A DNA stretch of 64,000 nt, taken from the NCBI GenBank assembly GCA_036272595.1, contig DATAYM010000012.1:106363-170362 (forward strand), read 5' to 3'. The translations under genes and the position numbers were made by a program. The DNA comes from Poindextera sp036272595 (GTDB lineage Bacteria; Pseudomonadota; Alphaproteobacteria; Caulobacterales; Caulobacteraceae). Positions within the stretch are counted from its first letter, which is position 1. Each line of letters begins with the position of its first letter. The notes beneath the pieces are model-generated. The model was not told where the DNA came from. It saw only the letters and a program-made list of their open reading frames with translations, and made no database searches. This document shows, piece after piece, positions 25,756-34,720 of this stretch.

Positions 25756-25908
25756 ACGCGCTCCCCACATTCCACCATGGCCCGCGGCGGGCCTCGGGCG
25801 CCTTCGACAGGACGCAAGGTCCGGTTGCGACACTTCGCCGCGATTTCATTACGATTTAATGATTGAGAGGTCTGAATAGGGTTAGCGCCGGCTGGCGAGG
25901 GGCCCTTC
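25756..25908. promoter_or_regulatory. Divergent promoter region between CheY-like gene and hybrid kinase
   Basis: 153 bp. It includes an AT-rich patch, TTTCATTACGATTTAATGATTG at about 25845-25866, where TTCA-N7-TTAA is a one-mismatch version of the CtrA consensus. This half-match is weak. GAGGGG precedes the ATG at 25909. Confidence 0.4.
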
Positions 25909-28461
25909 ATGTCCACAAAAGCGCCGATCCTTCAGGACCGGCTGAACGATCTTTCGAAGGTGCGGACCCACACGCCCCGTGGGCCCCTGATCGTGCTGCT
26001 GGCGCTGCTGGCCGCGGCGATAGGGGCGGCCTGGATCGTCACCGCGCGGGAATATGCCCACACGCACGCCGCGTGGCGCGACTTGCGGCGGAGCCAGCAG
26101 GCGGCCGAGCAGACCGGGATCGTGCTCAGCCTCGTCCAGGGCGCCGAGACCGGCCAGCGCGGCTATGTGCTGACCGGCGATCCCGCCTTCCTGACGCCGT
26201 ATCGCGACGGCGTGCGCGACCTGGAGCAGGCGCTGGCGCGGCTGGACGAGGTGGCGGGACCGGACCCGGCCCAGGCCGAGCGGATGGCGCGCCTGCGGGT
26301 CGAGATGGACGCCAAGCTCGTCGAGATGGCGCTGGTGATCCGGGTTCGCCAAGCCTTGGGTGAGCCGACCGCCGCGGCCCGCATCGCCCGGGGCTCCGGC
26401 AAGGCCGAGATGGACGCCATCCGATCCACCCTCGGCGAGTTGCACCGCGCCGAACTCGCCGAGATCCAGGCGGCGTCTGAGCGCTACCAGGCCTCGTCGG
26501 CGGCCGAGCACGCCCTGTCGCTGGCGCTGATGGCGGCGCTGGCCCTGTTCGTCCTGACCGTCGGCGTCGCAAGCGAATTGATGCTGCGCTGGAAGGACCG
26601 CGTCACCCTCGACTATGTCGCCATCTCGCTGCGCCGCGTCCAGGAGTTCGAGGAGGCCAGCGACGGCATCGTGGTCCTCAACAGCAACGGCGGGGTTGAG
26701 GCGATCAACGCCGCCGCCGAGCAGCTGTTCGACCGCCAGAAAAACGCCATCGGCGGGCTGCACATCAACGATATCATGGACCTGGCGCCGCCGGGCGATG
26801 CGCCCTTCCTCGCCCGGCTGGAGGCGACGCACGGGCCGCTGAAGAGCGCGCCGATGCGCGAGCTGACCGCCCGCCGTCCCGACGGCGAAGAAGCCCCGGT
26901 GAACGTCACCGTGCGCGCGATGCACATGACCGACGGCCTCTACATCGGCGTCTATGCGCGCGACATCTCCGACCGCAAGCGGGTCGAGCGGCTGAAGGAC
27001 GAGTTCGTCTCCACGGTCAGCCACGAGCTGCGCACGCCGCTGACCTCCATCGCCGGCTCGCTCGGCCTGCTGGCCGGCGGCATGGGCGACCTGCCGCCGG
27101 GGCCGACGCGGCTGATCGGCATCGCCCACGCCAACTGCCAGAGGCTGATCCGCCTGATCAACGACATGCTTGACGTCGAGAAGATCGAATCCGGCAAGAT
27201 GAAGTTCGACATGGCGGCCGTGACCCTCGCCGAGGCGGCCCGGCGCTCCATCGACTCCGTGCGCGGCTATGCCGACCAGCTGGGCGTCGAGATCCGGTTC
27301 CAAGCCTCGGACGACGACCTGTGCGTCCGCGCCGACATCGATCGGCTGGTGCAGGTCGGCGCCAACCTGATCTCCAACGCCCTGAAGTTCTCCAAGGCCG
27401 GCGACCGGGTCGAAATTTCGATGCTTCGCCGCGGCCGGGTGGCGCGGCTGAGCGTGACCGACCACGGCCCCGGCATCCCCGACGAGTTCCGGGCCCGCAT
27501 CTTCACCAAGTTCGCCCAGGCCGATTCCTCCGACACCCGGCAAAAGGGCGGAACCGGCCTCGGCCTGGTCATCGCCAAGGAGATCGTCGATCGCCATGGC
27601 GGGCGGCTGTGGTTCGAGTCCGAACCGGGCCAGGGCGCGCAGTTCCACGTCGACCTGCCGCTGGTCGACGATGCGGTGGCCCCGGAAGCGAACGGCCCGC
27701 GCCTGCTGGTCTGCGAGGACGACGCCGACGTCGCCGAGGTGCTGCGGCAGACCCTGGTCCGCGACGGATTTTCCGTCGACGTGGTCGGCTCGGTCGCCGA
27801 CGCCCTGGCCGCGCTCAGCGTCAGCAATCCCTATCGGGCCCTGGTGCTCGACCTGGTGCTGCCCGACGGCGACGGCGTGGCGCTGATCCAGGCTCTGCGC
27901 GTCATGCCGGGCGCCCGCGACCTGCCGATCGTGGTGGTTTCCGCCGAGGCCGAGCGCGGCCGCGACGCATTGGCCGGGGTGGCCTTGAACGTCGTCGACT
28001 GGATGGAGAAGCCGGTCGACCTGGTCCGCCTGCGCCGGGCGGTGATCGCCGCCCTGGCGCGAAGCAGCGCCGAGCGGCCGCTGATCCTGCACGTCGACGA
28101 CGATCCCGACATCCTGCATGTCACCGCCGCGGCGCTGACCCCCTGCGGCGAGATCGCCTCGGCGGAGAGCCTGGCCGCCGCGCGCGCCTTCCTGGCCGAG
28201 CGGACGCCGGACCTGGTCATCCTGGACCTGACGCTCGGCGATGGATCGGGCCTCGAGCTGTTGGCCGAGCTGAACGACCGCCAGGGCCAGCCCATCCCGG
28301 TGCTGGTGTTCTCGGCCCAGGACACCGACCAGCTGATCCTCAAGCGCGTCGCCCTGGCCATGACCAAATCGAAGACCTCGCTGACCAGCCTCGCCGACGC
28401 GGTCAGGCGGCTGATCGAGCCGCCGGCGCCGAAGCCGGCCACACGGAGACTGGCCTCATGA
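25909..28461 (+). CDS. Hybrid sensor histidine kinase, CHASE3-PAS-HisKA-HATPase-REC-REC
   Basis: 850 residues. Two membrane helices (about 26-46 and 205-227) flank a CHASE3-like sensor with QGAETGQRGYVLTGDPAFL. A PAS domain follows (about 245-355), then HisKA with H372 in STVSHELRTPLTS, and HATPase with NALKFSKAG, DHGPGIPDEF and GGTGLGLVIAKEI. Two receivers end the protein, with D648 (LVLDLVLPDGDG) and D773 (VILDLTLGDGSG). The stop overlaps the next gene by ATGA. With the downstream receiver and Hpt proteins it forms a full phosphorelay. Signal unknown. Confidence 0.93.
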   Translation: MSTKAPILQDRLNDLSKVRTHTPRGPLIVLLALLAAAIGAAWIVTAREYAHTHAAWRDLRRSQQAAEQTGIVLSLVQGAETGQRGYVLTGDPAFLTPYRDGVRDLEQALARLDEVAGPDPAQAERMARLRVEMDAKLVEMALVIRVRQALGEPTAAARIARGSGKAEMDAIRSTLGELHRAELAEIQAASERYQASSAAEHALSLALMAALALFVLTVGVASELMLRWKDRVTLDYVAISLRRVQEFEEASDGIVVLNSNGGVEAINAAAEQLFDRQKNAIGGLHINDIMDLAPPGDAPFLARLEATHGPLKSAPMRELTARRPDGEEAPVNVTVRAMHMTDGLYIGVYARDISDRKRVERLKDEFVSTVSHELRTPLTSIAGSLGLLAGGMGDLPPGPTRLIGIAHANCQRLIRLINDMLDVEKIESGKMKFDMAAVTLAEAARRSIDSVRGYADQLGVEIRFQASDDDLCVRADIDRLVQVGANLISNALKFSKAGDRVEISMLRRGRVARLSVTDHGPGIPDEFRARIFTKFAQADSSDTRQKGGTGLGLVIAKEIVDRHGGRLWFESEPGQGAQFHVDLPLVDDAVAPEANGPRLLVCEDDADVAEVLRQTLVRDGFSVDVVGSVADALAALSVSNPYRALVLDLVLPDGDGVALIQALRVMPGARDLPIVVVSAEAERGRDALAGVALNVVDWMEKPVDLVRLRRAVIAALARSSAERPLILHVDDDPDILHVTAAALTPCGEIASAESLAAARAFLAERTPDLVILDLTLGDGSGLELLAELNDRQGQPIPVLVFSAQDTDQLILKRVALAMTKSKTSLTSLADAVRRLIEPPAPKPATRRLAS

Positions 28462-28847
28462 GCCCGCTGAAGGTGCTCTATGTCGACGACGAGCCGGATA
28501 TCCGCGAGGTGGCGACGCTGTCGCTGCAGCTCGACCCGACGATCGAGGTCCGGGCGGCGGAATCCGGCCCGGAGGCGCTGGCGCTGATCGTCCGCGGCGA
28601 TTGGGCGGCCGACGTGGTGCTGCTGGACGTGATGATGCCGGGCATGGACGGCCCGGGCGTCCTGAAGGCGCTGCGCGAGATGGGGGTGACGACGCCGGTG
28701 GTCTTCATCACCGCCCGCGCCCAGAGCCACGAGCGCGGCTGGCTGATCGACCTGGGGGCGCTGGGGGTGATGACCAAGCCGTTCGACCCCATGTCGCTGG
28801 CCAAGGACCTGCGCGCGGTGCTGTCCGCCGCCGACCTGGCCGCGTGA
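28458..28847 (+). CDS. Stand-alone receiver protein of the phosphorelay operon
   Basis: 129 residues, one receiver domain: acidic pair in LYVDDEPD, phospho-acceptor D57 in VVLLDVMMPGMDG and K107 in VMTKPFD. It starts in the stop of the hybrid kinase (ATGA) and its own stop overlaps the Hpt gene start (GTGA), so all three are translationally coupled. No output domain is present. Confidence 0.92.
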   Translation: MSPLKVLYVDDEPDIREVATLSLQLDPTIEVRAAESGPEALALIVRGDWAADVVLLDVMMPGMDGPGVLKALREMGVTTPVVFITARAQSHERGWLIDLGALGVMTKPFDPMSLAKDLRAVLSAADLAA

Positions 28848-29134
28848 GCGATCTCGACCCGCTGGCGGCGCTGAAGTCCCGCTTCATCGCCCGCGGCGCC
28901 GAGGACCTGGCGACCCTGCGCGGTCATCTGGACGGGGCGCGCCTTGACCCGACGACCCTGCGCTTCACCGTGCACCGGCTCTGCGGCGCGGCCGGAACCT
29001 TCGGCTACCCCGAGATCAGCGAGGCGGCGGGGCTGGCCGAGGACGACATCCTGGACCGGCCCGACCAGTCGGACGCATCACTGCGCCGACTGGTCGAAAC
29101 CCTCGAGCATCTCGTCCAGGGCGCGAAACTCTAA
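28844..29134 (+). CDS. Histidine phosphotransfer (Hpt) protein
   Basis: 96 residues from GTG 28844, which overlaps the preceding stop. The Hpt motif is FTVHRLCGAAGTFGYPEI with H44 as the phosphorylated residue (consensus AHxLKGxAxxxG). It is probably the carrier between the receivers of this operon and a response regulator elsewhere. A 99-bp repeat follows within 2 bp of the stop. Confidence 0.88.
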   Translation: MSDLDPLAALKSRFIARGAEDLATLRGHLDGARLDPTTLRFTVHRLCGAAGTFGYPEISEAAGLAEDDILDRPDQSDASLRRLVETLEHLVQGAKL

Positions 29135-29135
29135 A

Positions 29136-29234
29136 CCGTCATCCCCCGCTGAAGCGTAGCGGAATGCGGGGGACCCATAAACACTCGCGTTCGGCAGTGA
29201 TCATGGGTGGCCCGAACAAGTCGGGCCATGACGG
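29136..29234 (-). repeat. 99-bp intergenic repeat, copy A
   Basis: 99 bp bounded by inverted CCGTCAT and ATGACGG. It contains a hairpin GGCCCGA-CTTGT-TCGGGCC and a second inverted pair CCCCCGC...GCGGGGG. It is the reverse complement of copies B (31732-31830) and C (36713-36811), with few differences. It lies between the 3' ends of the convergent Hpt and ABC genes. The form is that of a small palindromic (REP/MITE-like) element with no coding. Confidence 0.85.
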
Positions 29235-29266
29235 GATTTTATAGACGCGCTCAGATCACGCCGACC

Positions 29267-31060
29267 CTACACCGCGCCCTGGGCCACCGCGTTCAGGCGG
29301 GCATAGGTCCCGCCCTTGGCCACCAGCTCGCCATGCTTGCCCTCCTCGACCACCCGGCCGTCCTGGAACACCAGGATGCGGTCGGCGTGGCGGATGGTGG
29401 ACCGGCGGTGGGCGATGACGATGGTGGTCCGCCCGCGCATCAGGTCCTCGGTCGCGGCCTGCACCTGCCGCTCGGTCTCGACGTCCAGCGAGGAGGTCGC
29501 CTCGTCCAGCACCAGGATCGGCGCGTCGGCCAGGAAGGCTCGGGCGATGGCCACCCGCTGGCGCTCGCCGCCCGACAGCTTGACGCCGCGCTCGCCGACC
29601 AGGGTCTCGTAGCCGTTGGGCAGCTTGGCGATGAAGTCGTGCGCCCGCGCCCGCTTGGCGGCCAGCATGATCTCGTCGAGGGTCGCCCCCGGCCGCGCAT
29701 AGCCGATGTTCTCGGCCACGGTGCGGTGGAACAGCGCCGGATCCTGCGGCACCACGGCGATGGCGCGGCGAAGCGAGCCCTGGGCGACCGTGGCGATGTC
29801 CTGGCCGTCGATCAGGATGCGGCCGCCCTGCAGGTCGTAGAGCCGCTGCACCAGCTTGACGAAGGTGGACTTGCCCGAGCCGGTCGGGCCGACCAGGGCC
29901 AGCCGCTCGCCCGGCGCGATGGTCAGCGAGAAGTCGTCGTAGATCGGGGTCTCCGCCGACTTGTAGCGGAAGGTGACGCGGTCGAAGACCACCTCGCCGG
30001 ACTCGCCGTTGAATTCGCGCGCGCCGGGTCCGTCCAGCACCTGCGGCGCGATGCGGGCGAATTCCGCTACGTCCTCGACGTCGGCCAGGCCGCGCTGCAG
30101 CATGCGGATGTTGTCGCCCATGTTGCGCAGATAGCCGCTCATGATCAGGAAGGTGGTGATCACGAAGGCCACGTCGCCGGCGCTCGCCTCATGCCGCAGC
30201 CAGCGCAGGATAAGGAGGCTGGTCAGCCCCGCCTGCAGCACCGCCAGCAGCAGGTTCTGGAACAGCCACACGGTCATGTAGCGGTTCCAGGTCTCCAGGG
30301 TCGCGTCGTGCCAGTCGCGCGTCACCTTGGCGAAGCGCGCCTCTTCCCGCTTCTCGGCGCCGAAGCCCTTGACCACCGGGTTGGAGGAGATGGCGTCGGC
30401 CAAGGCCCCGCCGATGCGCGAATCCATCGCCACCGACCGCCGGTTGGCCTTCATCACATAGTAGTTGGAGGCCAGGATGTTGGAGACGATGTAGGCGACC
30501 ACCATCAGCAACGAGAAGCCGCCGATCAGCGGCCAGCGGATCATCATCTGCACCGACAGGATGGCCAGCACGATCAGCGCCGGGCCGATCCACATGATCA
30601 CCGCGTCGGAGACCACGTCGTAGCCCCACATGGCCCGCGAGATGCGCCGCACGGTGGCCCCGGCGAAGGTGTCGCCGTGCCAGTCGGCGGAGAAGGCCTG
30701 CACGCGCTGGAAGGCCTCGTTGGTCATCTGCTCCATGTTGGCCGCGGCCAGCGGGTTCCAGAAGATGCGGATGCTGAGGTTGCGGACCAGGGTGTAGACG
30801 ACATAGACGCCCACGAAGAACAGCCAGGCCTGCCAGGCGATGGTCGCGCTGACCGGGACGTGGCGCGTGGCGTCGACCAGGGCCTCCGCCGCCCTGGGCA
30901 TCATCGATTCGAAGCCGATGGCCACCAGCACGAAGCCGATGGTGGCGAAATAGCCCCAGCGCCGACGCAACCAGTAGCTGGCGATGAAGCGCAGGACTTG
31001 GGTGTTCGAAAGCGTTCGCTTGCGAAACTCGCCGGTGTCCTCGTCGAAAACTAAACTCAT
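29267..31060 (-). CDS. ABC exporter, fused membrane and ATPase domains
   Basis: 597 residues: a six-helix membrane domain (about 30-330) and a nucleotide-binding domain with Walker A GPTGSGKST, signature LSGGERQR, Walker B ILVLDEATSS and H-loop IVIAHRRST. It is an MsbA-like half-transporter that works as a dimer; substrate unknown. It is distinct from the second such gene at 43066, which sits in the lipid A operon. It is followed by a convergent repeat element and preceded by a lipoprotein gene on the same strand. Confidence 0.92.
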   Translation of the reverse strand: MSLVFDEDTGEFRKRTLSNTQVLRFIASYWLRRRWGYFATIGFVLVAIGFESMMPRAAEALVDATRHVPVSATIAWQAWLFFVGVYVVYTLVRNLSIRIFWNPLAAANMEQMTNEAFQRVQAFSADWHGDTFAGATVRRISRAMWGYDVVSDAVIMWIGPALIVLAILSVQMMIRWPLIGGFSLLMVVAYIVSNILASNYYVMKANRRSVAMDSRIGGALADAISSNPVVKGFGAEKREEARFAKVTRDWHDATLETWNRYMTVWLFQNLLLAVLQAGLTSLLILRWLRHEASAGDVAFVITTFLIMSGYLRNMGDNIRMLQRGLADVEDVAEFARIAPQVLDGPGAREFNGESGEVVFDRVTFRYKSAETPIYDDFSLTIAPGERLALVGPTGSGKSTFVKLVQRLYDLQGGRILIDGQDIATVAQGSLRRAIAVVPQDPALFHRTVAENIGYARPGATLDEIMLAAKRARAHDFIAKLPNGYETLVGERGVKLSGGERQRVAIARAFLADAPILVLDEATSSLDVETERQVQAATEDLMRGRTTIVIAHRRSTIRHADRILVFQDGRVVEEGKHGELVAKGGTYARLNAVAQGAV

Positions 31061-31119
31061 GGCTTCGGTTCCCTGACCCGCTGACGGATCAGGCCGAGGC
31101 CCCGTGCGAGTCTATTGAG

Positions 31120-31641
31120 TCAATGTCGTTGGTACGGGGCGCCGAAGTCGGCGTGACCCGCAAAGCCGGCGAGCGCGGCGAACAGCGCGTCCCGGTTCTT
31201 GAAGAGGCAATTGTGGGTCATCGCCTCATCGTCCCGCGCTTCGCCGCCATGGTCAACCGCGTCGTCGCGATCCAGCGAATCCGAGCAGTCAGGTGTCGCC
31301 AAATAGACACGCCCGCCGTCGACGAAGGCCACGGCGTAGTCGAAGCCGTCGTCGGTCTCCTCGGCCAGCACGAAGCCCTCGCGGCCGCCGATGTCGGCCT
31401 CGTTGGCCAGCACCCGGCGGGTCTCGCCGATGGTGCCGTTGTCGTTGTACTTTTCGACCCCGTACCAGCCGTCGGGCTCCTGGGTGATCCTGATCCGGTC
31501 CGCCTGGTCGCCGTCGCGGACATAGACCCCGTCGTCCAGCGGGTGCGCCGCCGCGGTCGCATCGAGCAGCAGCCGGTCGGACGCATAGCAGCCGCCGAGC
31601 GCCAGGGCCGCGACGGCCAGGATGAGCGCGAGGGGTTTCAA
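31120..31641 (-). CDS. Putative lipoprotein of unknown function
   Basis: 173 residues if started at TTG 31641, which opens a clean lipoprotein signal with lipobox LGGC (Cys18); ATG 31689 is in frame and would add 16 residues. The mature part has VYVRDGDQADRIRITQEPDG and two Cys near the end (ATPDCSD, HNCLF) that could form a disulphide. No family recognised. It lies upstream of the ABC exporter on the same strand, 59 bp apart. Confidence 0.72.
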   Translation of the reverse strand: MKPLALILAVAALALGGCYASDRLLLDATAAAHPLDDGVYVRDGDQADRIRITQEPDGWYGVEKYNDNGTIGETRRVLANEADIGGREGFVLAEETDDGFDYAVAFVDGGRVYLATPDCSDSLDRDDAVDHGGEARDDEAMTHNCLFKNRDALFAALAGFAGHADFGAPYQRH

Positions 31642-31731
31642 GCAAGGCGTTCCCGCGTGGCGAAGCGCCAAGCTTACCGCGCCATTCACTATGGGAAGGT
31701 TAGGAAGGCGGCGGCCGCCATCGAACCCTGT

Positions 31732-31830
31732 CCGTCATGGCCCGACTTGTTCGGGCCACCCATGATCACCGTCGAACGCGAGTGTTCATGGATCCCCCGC
31801 ATTCCGCTGCGCTCCAGCGGGGGATGACGG
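31732..31830 (+). repeat. 99-bp intergenic repeat, copy B
   Basis: Same element as at 29136-29234 (opposite orientation) and 36713-36811: inverted CCGTCAT/ATGACGG ends, internal hairpin GGCCCGA-CTTGT-TCGGGCC and CCCCCGC...GCGGGGG. It lies between the lipoprotein gene start and the 3' end of the P450 gene. Confidence 0.85.
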
Positions 31831-31867
31831 GTTAGAGTTGCGCGTGCGCCTGGTCGGGACTCCCGGT

Positions 31868-33073
31868 CTAGGCCTCCGCCCTGGCTTCCGGCCTGAACTT
31901 CACGCGCAGGCTCTTCGGGCCGGAGATGAAGGTGGAGGCCAGCCATTCGGGCGGGCCGACGATCTCCAGGTCGCGCATGCGGGTCAGCACCTCGACCAGG
32001 ACGGCGTCGATCTCGATGCGGGCCAGGTGCTGGCCGAGGCAGACGTGCGGGCCGCCGCCGAAGGCGATGTGCTCGTTCGGCTCGCGGCTCAGGTCCAGCG
32101 CGTCGGGATGGTCGAACTTGTCAGGATCGCGATTGGCGGCGCCGAAATACATCACCACCTTGTCGCCGTCCCTGATCTGGGCATCCCCGATGCGGGTGTC
32201 GCGGGTCGCGGTGCGCCGCATGTAGATGACCGGGCTGGTGTAGCGCAGCAGCTCCTCGCGGGCGCTGGGCAGCCGGCCGGGCAGGTCGGCCGTCAGCCAG
32301 GCCAGTTGGTCGGGATTCTCCTGCAGAGCGACCAGGCCGCTGGACAGCAGGTTGCGGGTGGTGTCGCCGCCGGCGTCGACCCGCAGCAGGAAGAACAGCC
32401 GGAACTCCGGGTCGGTCAGCCGCCGCCCCTCCACCTCGGCCTGCAGCAGCCGCGTGGCCAGGTCGTCCGCCGGCCGCGCCCGCTTCTCGGCGATCACCTG
32501 CGAGCCGTAGGCGAACATCTTGCCCACCGCCTGGGCGCCCGCGCCGGGCGGCAGGGTCTCGGGCGCCGAATGGATGATCTCGGTCAGCTTGTAGAGCTCG
32601 CGGCCGTCGTCCAGCGGCAGTCCCATCAGCTCGGCGATGACATAGGACGGCATCTCGCCGGCCACCTCGGCGACGAAGTCGCACTCGCCCTTCTCGATCA
32701 CCGCATCGACGATCCGCCGCGCCAGGTCGTGCAGCCGCAGGCCCCGCTCGGACGCCGCCGGCCGGGTGAACTCGGCGCGGATCAGCTTGCGGAAGGCGGT
32801 GTGCTGCGGCGGGTCCATCATCAGCATCATGGTCGCCTCGCCGAGCGCGCCGGCGCCGCCGGCCGGATCGGGGATCATGATGGTCGGGCTGGAGGAGTAG
32901 GTCTGGAAGTCGTGATCGACCGCATGGACGTCGGCATAGCGGGTCAGGGCCCAGAAGCCCGGCCCGTCGGGTTCGGGGTTCCAGAACACCGGCGCCCGCT
33001 CGCGCAGCGCCTTGTAGAGCGCGTGCGGGTGGCCGTCGGCGAAGGTGGCGACGTCGAGAAGATCCGAGCCCAT
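31868..33073 (-). CDS. Cytochrome P450
   Basis: 401 residues, soluble bacterial class. The heme-binding loop FGGGPHVCLGQHLAR has its thiolate ligand at C345; the I-helix oxygen motif AGGDTTRN and the ExxR motif (EELLR) are present. Needs a ferredoxin partner, not found here. Substrate unknown; the MMLMMDPPQHTAFRKL segment is typical of bacterial P450s acting on terpenes, steroids or fatty acids. Divergent from ubiA. Confidence 0.95.
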   Translation of the reverse strand: MGSDLLDVATFADGHPHALYKALRERAPVFWNPEPDGPGFWALTRYADVHAVDHDFQTYSSSPTIMIPDPAGGAGALGEATMMLMMDPPQHTAFRKLIRAEFTRPAASERGLRLHDLARRIVDAVIEKGECDFVAEVAGEMPSYVIAELMGLPLDDGRELYKLTEIIHSAPETLPPGAGAQAVGKMFAYGSQVIAEKRARPADDLATRLLQAEVEGRRLTDPEFRLFFLLRVDAGGDTTRNLLSSGLVALQENPDQLAWLTADLPGRLPSAREELLRYTSPVIYMRRTATRDTRIGDAQIRDGDKVVMYFGAANRDPDKFDHPDALDLSREPNEHIAFGGGPHVCLGQHLARIEIDAVLVEVLTRMRDLEIVGPPEWLASTFISGPKSLRVKFRPEARAEA

Positions 33074-33168
33074 GAAACGCGTTCCTCACCTGTTGGACCC
33101 AGCCTGACGAAGGTGAGGTTCGAGGGCAAGGCTGGCGCGCACCGGCGCGATGTCGGAAAACGCGCCCG

Positions 33169-34110
33169 ATGACCACAGCGCCCCTCCCCGACGCCGCGCC
33201 GGACAACTGGGTCGACCGCCTCGCCCCCGAGGGCTTGCGGCCCTGGCTGAAACTCGGCCGCTTCGACCGGCCGGCGGGCATATGGCTCTTGCTGCTGCCC
33301 GGCTGGCAGGGGATCGCGCTGGCCGGCGCGGCGCGGGGACGCTGGCCCGATCCCCGGCTGATGGCCGCCTTCGCCATCGGCGCGGCGCTGATGCGGGCGG
33401 CGGGCTGCGCCTATAACGACATCGTCGACCGCGACATCGACGCCAAGGTCGCCCGCACCGCCGCGAGGCCGGTGGCCTCCGGCGCGATCGGCCTCCGCCA
33501 GGCCTGGGCCTTCCTGATCGGCTGCAGCCTCCTGGCGCTGGCGGTGCTGCTGACCATGGGCCTTGTCGCCATCGTCCTCGGCGCGGCCTCGCTGCTGCTG
33601 GTGGCGGCCTATCCGTTCATGAAGCGGATCACCTGGTGGCCGCAGGCCTGGCTGGGCCTGACCTTCAACTGGGGGGCGCTGCTGGGTTTCGCCGCGGCGG
33701 CCGGGCGGCTGGGCTGGCCGCCGGTGCTGCTCTACGCGGCGGGGGTGTTCTGGACCCTCGGCTACGACACCATCTACGCGGTGCAGGACCTGGAGGACGA
33801 CGCCCTGGCGGGGGTGAAGTCCTCCGCCCGCCGGCTGGGCCGCGCCGCGCCGCGCGGCGTCCTGGTCTTCTACCTGGTTTCCATCGCCCTGGTGTTCGCC
33901 GCCGGCGCGACCGGCCGTCTCGGCCCGCTGTTCCCGCCGCTGGCGGCGCTGTACGCGGCGCACCTGGTCAGCCAGCCGCTGCGCCTGCGCCTCGACGACC
34001 CGCACGGCGCGCTGAGGCTGTTCAGATCCAACCGCGACGCCGGGCTTATCCTGTTCGCCGCCTTGGTCGCCGGCCTCTGGCGCGCCCCGGCCGCCTGGTT
34101 CGGCCTCTGA
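33169..34110 (+). CDS. ubiA: 4-hydroxybenzoate polyprenyltransferase
   Basis: Inner-membrane enzyme that attaches the polyprenyl tail to 4-hydroxybenzoate in ubiquinone synthesis. 313 residues, with the first Asp-rich motif NDIVDRDID at 83-91 and the second as YDTIYAVQDLEDD; several hydrophobic helices. ubiD, another quinone-type gene, lies about 3 kb downstream on the same strand. Start ATG 33169. Confidence 0.95.
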   Translation: MTTAPLPDAAPDNWVDRLAPEGLRPWLKLGRFDRPAGIWLLLLPGWQGIALAGAARGRWPDPRLMAAFAIGAALMRAAGCAYNDIVDRDIDAKVARTAARPVASGAIGLRQAWAFLIGCSLLALAVLLTMGLVAIVLGAASLLLVAAYPFMKRITWWPQAWLGLTFNWGALLGFAAAAGRLGWPPVLLYAAGVFWTLGYDTIYAVQDLEDDALAGVKSSARRLGRAAPRGVLVFYLVSIALVFAAGATGRLGPLFPPLAALYAAHLVSQPLRLRLDDPHGALRLFRSNRDAGLILFAALVAGLWRAPAAWFGL

Positions 34111-34146
34111 CATCAGCCGGCACAGAGTGAGCAAACCTAGTCTAGG

Positions 34147-34205
34147 CGCCCCTTCTCCCCTTGCGGGAGAAGGTCGCCCCGGAGGGGCCGGATGAGGGGT
34201 CGCGC
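34147..34205 (-). repeat. 59-bp inverted repeat, left copy, flanking DUF559 gene
   Basis: Contains CCTTCTCCCCTTGCGGGAGAAGG (written in parts: CCTTCTCCCC, TTGC, GGGAGAAGG) and GGCCGGATGAGGGGTCGCGC. It is the reverse complement of 34627-34685 with a few changes, and each copy is itself partly palindromic. Repeats of this type are common between genes in alphaproteobacteria. Confidence 0.8.
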
Positions 34206-34214
34206 GGACCTTGC

Positions 34215-34586
34215 CTAGGACGGCGTCACCGCGTCCAGAATGGACGACAGAACGCCGTGACGATCGGTAGCGATCTTATCGTTCGAGAACCTGAGCACGC
34301 GAAAGCCTTGACCACGTAACCACGCGTCACGAACGCGATCATGGTCGACGTTGGTGAGATGGGCGGGTCCGTCCGCCTCGATAACGAGCCTGTGCCTGAA
34401 GGAGACGAAGTCGGCGATATAGGAGCCGAGCGGGACCTGGCGCCGGAACTTCAGGCCGTCGAGTCGTCGATCTCGCAGAAGCCGCCAGAGCTTGGCTTCA
34501 TGGTGCGCCGGGGCTCTGCGCATTGATTTGGCGAAGCTTCGACTGGCTTTTCGCGGCTGGACCACCCAAGAACAATACAAGAACAT
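34215..34586 (-). CDS. DUF559 endonuclease-like protein
   Basis: 123 residues from ATG 34586 (AGGG upstream); a longer frame would start in the right-hand repeat. The pattern HHEAKLWRLLRDRRLDGLKF, RQVPLGSYIADF and VIEADGPAHL is the DUF559 family, a very-short-patch/restriction-like nuclease fold with the D and E of the EADG motif as candidate metal ligands. Function unproven. It is flanked by inverted 59-bp repeats, and such genes often sit among repeats. Confidence 0.85.
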   Translation of the reverse strand: MFLYCSWVVQPRKASRSFAKSMRRAPAHHEAKLWRLLRDRRLDGLKFRRQVPLGSYIADFVSFRHRLVIEADGPAHLTNVDHDRVRDAWLRGQGFRVLRFSNDKIATDRHGVLSSILDAVTPS

Positions 34587-34626
34587 CGCCCTAAAGTAAA
34601 GGCCGGTGGCCTTGTCGGAAGCATCG

Positions 34627-34685
34627 GCGCGACCCCTCATCCGGCCCTTCGGGCCACCTTCTCTCACAAGGGGGAGAAGGGCGCG
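34627..34685 (+). repeat. 59-bp inverted repeat, right copy, flanking DUF559 gene
   Basis: Begins GCGCGACCCCTCATCCGGCC and ends GGGGGAGAAGGGCGCG; it is the reverse complement of 34147-34205 apart from a few bases. Inner palindromes GGCCC-TTC-GGGCC and CTTCTC...GAGAAG. With the left copy it frames the DUF559 gene. Confidence 0.8.
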
Positions 34686-34720
34686 TTTTAGTTGCCCGGC
34701 GCACGCAATCGTCCCATCTT

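Noticed and set aside
29207..31054. 615-codon open frame opposite the ABC exporter
   Set aside because: Antisense shadow; the other strand has all ABC motifs in order.
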